A DNA stretch of 64,000 nt from Onchidella celtica. Taxonomy: Eukaryota > Mollusca > Gastropoda > Systellommatophora > Onchidiidae. Below the pieces are notes generated by a model. That model saw only the letters and a program-made list of their open reading frames with translations, had not been told where the DNA came from and did no database searches. Below, piece by piece: positions 56,775 to 64,000 of this stretch; the first letter of the stretch is position 1; each line of letters starts with the position of its first letter. The stretch covers positions 42,926,187-42,990,186 of the forward strand of contig OZ007570.1 of NCBI GenBank assembly GCA_963931925.1. The letters are read 5' to 3'. Position numbers and translations under genes: made by a program.

Positions 56775-59450
56775 GTAAGTGGCTTATAATAGAGGCTAGA
56801 TGTTTATTATATGGGTCAAAATCTGATTTGCTGTACACTGGTGTTTTCACCATACCAATCTATTTGTCCCACGTCTGTTATCCTGCAGAATACTTGTTTG
56901 TCAACAGAAAATGGTAAAAAATGATGCACAAATGGTGTATCTTTCCTTTCACATCCTCTGTGTCTACTAAAAGCTATGTATAATTATTCTATTGAAATGT
57001 AATGAGGGTGGATGGATCGAGATTTTTTAACAAAAAGTGTGACATTTTCATGGGTGTTATGATCAAAGCTATATTCCATAAAACTGGGGACCTTGAAACT
57101 TAATGTAAACAGGCCACAGCAATCCTGATATAACAGTCTAAATGTCTGTGTGGCACGCTAGCCCCTTCTCTTGGCAAGGAGTGTGTATGGCGGGGTCAAA
57201 AGATCGCCCTTGGTACGTTACTTTTGGTGTTAACTTTCGTCAACATGATGCTTTCTGCTGGAAACATGAATTTCTGACCGCTGGACTTAAATCGTGGCGT
57301 GATTTTTATTGCATAATAGCCCCTTTGTCTTCACACAAAGAACAGAATCACGCATGTGGCCCGTCTTTGTCCTACAGAGACAGGTAGTCAGCAGACCGTT
57401 CATCGTGTTTTTAACCGGTAACGTACGCTGCTGTTAAGTGGCCGTTCGGCTCGAAGCATGCGGTCGCGATAGGTCCACGGGTGAATTTTCAAGAGCTGAT
57501 TAGGTGATCTCAAATGTGACATAACACTTTCAACGGATATGGAGCAGAACGGCAACAAGACGATGGGTAAGTTTGGTGTTTATTATCACTCAAATAACGT
57601 ACACCCACTTCCTTACTGAAGTATGTGCAATTTCAATATAGAATGAATTTATTAGACTGGGATCCAGCGAGAATCAGATATGCGCTAAAAAAACAGAAAT
57701 GCATTGTCGCGGATCGGGATTTTGGGGAATATAGATCGAGAGGTCCGCTTCCCAATCACACGAGCACAAAAAAAAAACAACAATTAAACAACTTTCACTC
57801 TAAAAACTAAATAAATCAATTTGAGTAACAGACTGTAAAGTTTATATATCTGGTCAACAGTCTACATGTGTAGGTGGCTGTAAATTCAGGATGGAATTAA
57901 AATCTTTAGCTCACCATTCGGCCCTCACAAAGTGAGGGCTGTTGATATTAGCGCTGTGGGTTTAATGCTCAAACAAGTAGGCTTTGGGCTCAGGAGCGTA
58001 GATTTCTGACAATGCTCCATCACTGTACATATCAGCTCAATCGCTGCGTCTCTATGACTTCTCATCTGGCTGAGAGCTCGCCGTCCACCTCGTAAATGGA
58101 TTGTCTACATGTGGCACCTATCTAAGCTCTGCACGGGTTTCAATACTAAAGCTATGTCTCGACCTTCCGTCCAGATTCATACATTTGATTGGTGCAACCA
58201 CCTCTAGCTCAGCTGCCGAACCGAGTTATTTTAAGTAACAGCCCTACGCAACGACCTTGGGTCGACATCAAAGGTCGAATCACTCAAGACAATAAAATGT
58301 AATTTTATAGCAATAAATTCTTAACATGTTCAAAACCCCGAGCTTTTACTCTGGATCACGGATTTTCTGTATGTCAACAGACGTCTCAATAACATTTAAT
58401 TCCTACTCACCCCTTCCCTCTCTACTAAACCTAGTTCAAAACACGAGATATAAAAAGTGCTCAGTCATGCACACCTACGCTGTCCGTCTATCCTTCCCCA
58501 CACCTTCTGTCTATCTATTAGGAAAAAAACTGTTCAAAACAAATTGTTTACGAGACCAAGTTATGCTGGCTCGCACAATAATTACGTTTGTAAAAATTAC
58601 TCACTGCTCTCTCACAAAAATTTACTCAGTGAAACATTTATGAATCAAATCTGTTCTTGACATGCATGGTGTACGTATTATTTCAGGTCGAAGCAACGAT
58701 TTTTTCATAATTGCCCTCGTGTTTAATTAATAACGAACAGACTCTCACATGTGTGTAAAACTTGCAAAATGGAAATCAAGCGCCTTGACCTTAAACATAA
58801 GAAAGGTATAGTCCGTGTAAACACTTCTTGACAACATGCCAAATGATCAGCGCGACGAGTCAGGGAAGATTGCTACACTAGTGCATGCGTTATTGAAACC
58901 CTACAAGGTGTGTTTATGTGACGAACGCCATGATGTAAAAAGATTTTTTTATTTCTTGTATTTAAAAGACGACTTTTGCTCAGCGGATATCTTTCCCATT
59001 ATTGTCCATCACCCCCATCCAATGCCCTGATATTGAACATGACTGGATTGTTTCCCGGTAGCTACACCTGGAGTTCGTTACGGCAACACGTATTGCATGG
59101 TGTTTAATAACGCACTGCATACTGCGGGGGGAAAAATCAATAAACGGTACCCTGTTGTACATTAAATTCGTAATGTGTCACGTGTGCCCGTCACACATAA
59201 TGAAAATACAAATTTCCTACAATGATGTGATCATAAGTCTAAATTGGATGATAACATCAATGGATGTTCGTAACGTAAACCCGAAATGTTTTGTGTTTCA
59301 ATGGCATACGGCTACCGTCCATCTAAAGACCGATGGCCCTCTAGCTGGTTTTAATAATTTTTTATTTACGAAGCAAAAATATAATTTTGCTGCAGTGAAT
59401 TAAGGCATAATATTTAGATTGCATGACTGGCGTCGAACTTTAAAATCTTT
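56775..59450. other. Intron 7 sequence, no confident gene
   Basis: An 81-codon frame at 57142-57387 has no recognisable motif. A GC-richer part at 57400-57560 ends in a short ATG frame with a GTAAGT donor (see findings). No sestrin exon was found here. Confidence 0.5.
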
Positions 59451-59454
59451 GTGG

Positions 59455-60110
59455 AAGTTCATCACTGAAACTGGTTATGTCTGGTGTTGCTGTAACGCAC
59501 GGCCTTTGCCGATCTCAAAGAAAGTTTTTCTTTTGTTGCCATTTGGTTTAAATAGTTCACATTTTCAGAACTTGATTTGGTGCCATGTAGCAAGAAATAA
59601 AAATACGACCACATTTTTCAGTAGGCTTTGAGCTTCACTTGGGCGTTCGTTATTGAAACTCGAAATGCTCAGTGTTGCATTAACGTACTGCAGCCCGAAT
59701 CTGAAAGAACACAGGTTTATCAGTTGCACTAATGTTAGTAAACTTGCATGCAATAAAATTTTTACATTGGAACTTGACGACCCAAAACTTAGATGGCACG
59801 ATCAGTCATACATTTTGAGTGTCACGCGGGAGAGTTCGTTACTGAAACTCGAAATGCTTAGTGTTGCAGTCACATACTGCCTTTGCCGATTTGAAAGAAG
59901 ACCTCTGTTTTATAATATGCTGGTTTCTGGTAATTCATATTATGAAAACTTTAAATTGTGACCTGGTAGTGAGGAATAAAAGTGCGTTTACATTTTTTTT
60001 CAATGTAGACTTTGAACTCCACATGGTAGTTCGTTACTGAAACTCCAAATGTTTGGTGTTGCAGTAACACACGGCCGTTGCCGATCTGAAAGAAGGCTTT
60101 TCTTTTGTTG
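59455..60110 (+). repeat. Degenerate tandem array, about 190-bp unit, four copies
   Basis: The word GTTCGTTACTGAAACTCGAA followed by ATG, TGTTGCAGTAAC and GCCGATCTGAAAGAA recurs at about 59457, 59644, 59832 and 60027, with growing differences. Short frames inside repeat each other and are not genes. The unit is not one I recognise. Confidence 0.8.
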
Positions 60111-60130
60111 TCATTTGAGTGATTTTGATA

Positions 60131-61400
60131 CATTGCATTTTCTTTAATAACGTCTAAATTAAAGCATCACTGAATTCTCTGTTAAGGATTAAGATAAAGG
60201 GTACCAAAGCTAATTTACCATTGGAAGAAATCTTTAACTTGTTCTTGTACAATTTTTGTACCTACATATTCCCAAAACTTGAGAAATCCATGGGACTTTC
60301 AGAGTTTAGGCTGGTCCTGACTGCAACATATGCACTAAATCCTTACAGGGTTACAGTATGGTAATGTATGGCATGTGTATAGTATAACAAAGCTATACTG
60401 ATACTTCTGCTTTCTCGTTGGAGACGATTACAACCAAACATTACCATTTCAACCGCTATGATTACTATTGATCACAAGGCATGGTAACACGGTATAGTAG
60501 CATGTTGCATAATAGTCTTCTTTCAAGTCCTTTCAGCTGAGGGGTAGATTCAATTATATTTGGGGACTGGGCTTCGGGGAAGCAGTTGTTGCATTTTCCG
60601 CCAGAGATGTGTCACGTTTGGGAAATGTAGGCCAGGTGGACTTACTCAGTTTAGGAAAAACATTTGACACATCTATAAAGAGGGGACGTGGCAAATTTTA
60701 ACTGAATAATTACACTACATCTTACACTAATTTTGAATGACTATCTGATAATTGCCAGAACTCATTTTATGCAAAATTGGACTTGCATTTACTCAGTTCT
60801 GGAAAAATGCTTGTCAATTTTGGAATAAAATTCATGTTAATGCTCACCTTTGACAATTCTCAAAGCTGAAACCTACCTTTTCCATGCCATGATTTATAGT
60901 TCAGCATTCCTAGCTTTTCTTGTCCTTAGTTTTTATGACCTGAGACAAGTTTGTTTGGTGGCACTGTATGTCATTAAATCATTACACTGTATAAAATAAT
61001 ACAAATCAAGATGCCAGGGAAAGCATTATTTCTGTATGCCCTAGCAGTGTTCTGTTTGTATCACTTGTTTTTGGTCTAAATATGATAATTATTATGTAGT
61101 TAGAGGGTTTTTTCTCCTCTCTAAGGGGTCTCTTTAGTGATTGAATTCAGACTCTAAACAGAAAAATTATTGTTAACAACATTCATGAAGAGGATTTCGT
61201 GAACTGATAAAGAATGGTAGATTTTAGAGCAATATATTTTTATATGCAACTACTTCCCATAATGAACGGAGCTGAGAAAATAAAGAGGTAATCAGAACTT
61301 TGTGTCCTATTTTCCGAGTTAACCACCATTCTTAGAACACTTCAAATGTCTGGGAGGAGAAAGTATTGCTGTAATTTGCCATATGGACGTTTCGGTCAAC
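60131..61400. other. Intron 7 sequence, nothing recognised
   Basis: AT-rich DNA without frames, element ends or RNA genes that I can support. Confidence 0.6.
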
Positions 61401-62179
61401 TTAACCCATATCCTGCGCGCTGCCCGTAAAGCCCGCTGCCCCGTCAGTGACCTTACTCACGGAGAATCTTATCTGGGGTCACTGTCCCGTGCCGCTAGAC
61501 GATGACCACATACGCTGTCCACGTGGTTCGGTTTTTATTGATCGGTATGAAAACATTCGCTGCTATGCCTTATCACGCTTGATAATGAATTAACCAGCAA
61601 AACTTTAGTCTGTCAGTCTCTAACCAATGATCTGACTTATGATTCCAAACTGACAGCTGTAGTTTTCGTGAGAACGAAGCATGATAACTAGCCACGCCCT
61701 CCCAAGCCCTACACAAATGGTTTCATCCTGATTGACACATACTAATAAACCAATGTGGGCATTTGGGGCAAAGATTATTTCAGAGCTTGTTTCTGATTGG
61801 TTCTTAGATACAGACAACTCCAGATGGTGGTCAGCTTGTGAGAAAATGAGATAATATTGCAAATTTGTTGAGCAACAGTTCGCATGTCGATGTCACATCT
61901 TTTGAAAGTGTGGGGAGAGCCTTTGAAAGCTTAGTCTTTGTGATTCCGACCAGTGGTTCACTGGTTAACATGTCCATGTCACAATGCATTTGATTTAGAA
62001 GAGATACAGTGAACAATAACACAGTGGTTATGTCTCAAAAAGGTCAGTGACCCAACGCCTGAAAATAGGGCTTGCGCATGGCGCGGTCAGCTTGACCGGG
62101 GCGACTTTTGCCGCCCATGCGGCGTGAGCGCTTGCAAGTCAATACCGACTATTGCCGCGCCGCGCAGGGTGAGGGTTAA
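61401..62179. mobile_element. Possible piggyBac-type MITE with TTAA ends
   Basis: The left edge TTAACCCATATCCTGCGCGC and the right edge CCGCGCAGGGTGAGGGTTAA are imperfect inverse matches, both ending in TTAA (61401-61404, 62176-62179). TTAA target sites with CCC/GGG ends are typical of piggyBac. A second inner match, GTCAGTGACC / GGTCAGTGACCC, supports a folded element, though it is partly in direct orientation. No transposase. Confidence 0.45.
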
Positions 62180-62492
62180 TCAAATATATGATTTAATTCG
62201 ATGATCAGACTGTCAGCAGTATCTATGCAGGATAGGTAGGATGCATCATAATGGTGGAAATCAGAGTACTGAGAGACAAATGAAATGAATTTATGAAGAC
62301 TTGGTGCACATACGTCTCAGCAAGAAAAGTTTCAAGTGAATTTGGTCATGGCAATTTGGACTACCTACTGGCTGATAACAGAGGTGCCGCAAGATTGTGG
62401 GGATTTCTCCTTTCTTATTTGGCACATTTCTCAATTTGGTCTGAGATGATGATGTTCTTGAAGTGTTGGGCTCCAGCTGTCACTGTGGACTT
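62180..62492. other. Short intron stretch
   Basis: Contains TTTGGACTACCTACTG near 62355, identical to the right end of the 3.5-kb transposon plus the first bases of its target duplication. Otherwise nothing. Confidence 0.45.
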
Positions 62493-63038
62493 CTAAGCCG
62501 AACGGTCCTCTACTAGTTCTTCCCAAGTTACAGGGCTGATGCTACATTTTACCATGTTGTTCTTGCACTTGTCCTTGAATCTTAGCTTTGGTCTTCCATG
62601 CTGTCTGTCGCCTTGGGCCATTTCACCAAAAAGCAACTGCTTGGGGATCCTGCTGTCATCCATTCGTTTTACGTGATGTAGCCATCTCAGTCTTCTTTTG
62701 CACAGGATGATGTAGATGTGCGGCAGTTCTGCTTCTTCCAAGACTTGTGTGCCTGTCTTTCTGTCAAGCCAGCTGATGCCGAGGATCTTACGGAGGCATC
62801 CGAGGTGGAAGGCGTTTAGTCTCTTCTCCTGTCCTGAGTACAGTGTCCACGTTTCTGATCCGTATAGGAGTGAACTAAGGACGCATGCTTCATATATCCT
62901 TATCTTTGTCCTTAGTGTGAGCATTTTGTTGTTCCATGCCCTCTTTTTCAGTCTTCCAAAGGATATTCCAGCTTTTCCTATCCTGGCATTTATTTCATCA
63001 TCAAGGGAGGTTGAAGAGGTGGCTGTAGTGTTGATCCT
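62493..63038 (-). pseudogene. C-terminal fragment of a second non-LTR reverse transcriptase family
   Basis: The minus-strand frame reads DDEINARIGKAGISFGRLKK, then LRTKIRIYEACVLSSLLYGS and ETWTL, LRKILGISWLDRKT, LRWLHHVKRMDDSRIPKQLL and RQHGRPKLRFKDKCK. This is the region after the reverse transcriptase core in a non-LTR family different from the copies at 29.8 and 37.6 kb (YGSETW and RWLHHVKRMDD are diagnostic). The catalytic core is missing, so it is a 5'-truncated insertion. Codons before about 63038 belong to unrelated sequence. It lies downstream of the last sestrin exon seen. Confidence 0.88.
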
Positions 63039-64000
63039 ATGAAGAACAATAAAAAGGAATGAAAATGATAGGATTGATGAAATTTGATTCACTTGGGAAA
63101 TCGGGTAGGAAATTAGAATTGACCTGGGAAATGTGCAGAGAAAGAAGGAAGAACCGTAAAGAAACAACGCAAACTACATGCAGTAAACTAATACATGTAG
63201 TTTTTCTTCATCTACTTCAGCTTCATTTTTGTGTGCTTCTTTTTTTTTTTCTTTTTTCTTGAAATTGGAATCCTGACATAAAATGAATAATCCTTGACAA
63301 ATGAGAAATATTGTCTTGTGTCAACAACACTAGAAGTAGTAATTTGTTGATGGCAACGTGATGGAACAGCAGCTTTCATGTGTGAGCAGAAAACATACTT
63401 GTGAAGAACTGTTTCAATCTAATCAGTCATGCAGGAACGCTGCCACCAAAATAGATCGCACTATTTATTGCCACCAAGCATGCATAGAATGGGTTAGATG
63501 TGGCAGCAACAGATCAGAGGCTCAATAAACAGGGATGGGAATGTAAGAAAAACCTGGTTCTGTGCCATTTCAAACATTTATCACATGCTGTCTTTTTTTT
63601 TGCACTTTCCAGCTATGTTGCTCACACTAATGAGCACATGACATGTTTTCATCTAGCTGCCCCTTACAAGAAGATGTTTCTTTGCATTTATGCTGCTTAC
63701 AAAATAAATACATGGACATTCAGAATCCTTATTTGAATGATGCACGCCCTGGCCAAGACATTTACAGAAACTAGTGGAAGAATGATATCAACAAATAAAC
63801 CATTGTTTAAAATTTTCCACAGAGATGCAATGATTGGTCTAAAATGCTGCTGCAAAAATTTGCTCATGAAAGTCGCAGATGATGTTTAGAGCAGGCAAAG
63901 AATTTTGGTATATTGCAGTACATTAGATTTTTTTATATTTTCCCCTGCATTTTTACAAGCTTGATCATTTATAGTGAATTCACCATAGCTTTGCTGATTA
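63039..64000. other. End of window, nothing recognised
   Basis: T tract near 63240 and short frames only. I searched all frames by eye for the missing sestrin C-terminal exon (LRRAIWNY, YDDYDYG) and did not find it. Confidence 0.6.

Noticed and set aside
57142-57387. An 81-codon frame with several Trp and Cys residues
   Set aside because: No family motif, no splice signals in a supporting frame, and not part of sestrin. Length is within chance.
59455-60110. CRISPR-like array
   Set aside because: Units are about 190 bp, diverged over the whole length and in a eukaryotic intron; there is no repeat-spacer pattern.

Overview
The window is invertebrate nuclear DNA that lies almost entirely inside one large gene, a sestrin. 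Seven coding exons on the + strand (54-125, 32692-32721, 45202-45372, 49344-49526, 54010-54240, 55217-55355, 56534-56774) all have AG/GT borders and compatible phases. Joined, they follow the sestrin family from the GPS-FIP motif to the NLTY motif. The 5' start and the C-terminal exon(s) lie outside the window. The introns are very long (the first is about 32.6 kb) and packed with mobile elements. The mix of element types, the SINE and the frequent TACATGTA-like words suggest a marine lophotrochozoan, most likely a mollusc. That assignment is inference; nothing here fixes the species. Layout: 0.5-1.0 kb, broken RNase H relic; 2.7-3.55 kb, tandem duplication of an unclassified repeat; 3.9 kb, possible alternative first exon; 4.9-6.0 kb, non-autonomous hAT-like transposon with 8-bp target duplication; 6.7-8.5 kb, old inverted-repeat element split by a solo LTR with 5-bp target duplication; 9.7-15.4 kb, LTR-internal-LTR structure with a tRNA-Leu-type primer site but no gag or pol; 16.3-16.8 kb, MITE; 17.7-19.3 kb, decayed Jockey-like non-LTR element; 19.65-28.94 kb, nearly complete minus-strand Ty3/Gypsy retrotransposon with 4-bp target duplication, tRNA-Lys primer site, a gag-pol -1 frameshift signal and, nested in pol, a solo LTR of the 9.7-15.4 kb family; 29.75-31.2 kb, 5'-truncated RTE-like element. 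Then come the 30-nt sestrin micro-exon; 34.1-34.7 kb, MITE; 37.6-38.6 kb, an inverted second RTE copy; 39.9-40.9 kb, an inverted second hAT copy; 44.5 kb, integrase fragment; 45.75-49.3 kb, an unclassified DNA transposon carrying a broken transposase-like gene and a SINE; 52.1-52.7 kb, inverted-repeat element; 59.4-60.1 kb, degenerate tandem array; 61.4-62.2 kb, TTAA-flanked MITE; 62.5-63.0 kb, another non-LTR fragment. The host gene should encode a stress-responsive regulator of the GATOR2-GATOR1-mTORC1 pathway; the Cys-Tyr-His residues linked to its antioxidant domain are visible. Most of the interest is in how transposons have remodelled the gene: two inverted pairs of near-identical elements flank the micro-exon, and the Gypsy element shows a readable frameshift cassette together with a lost catalytic residue.
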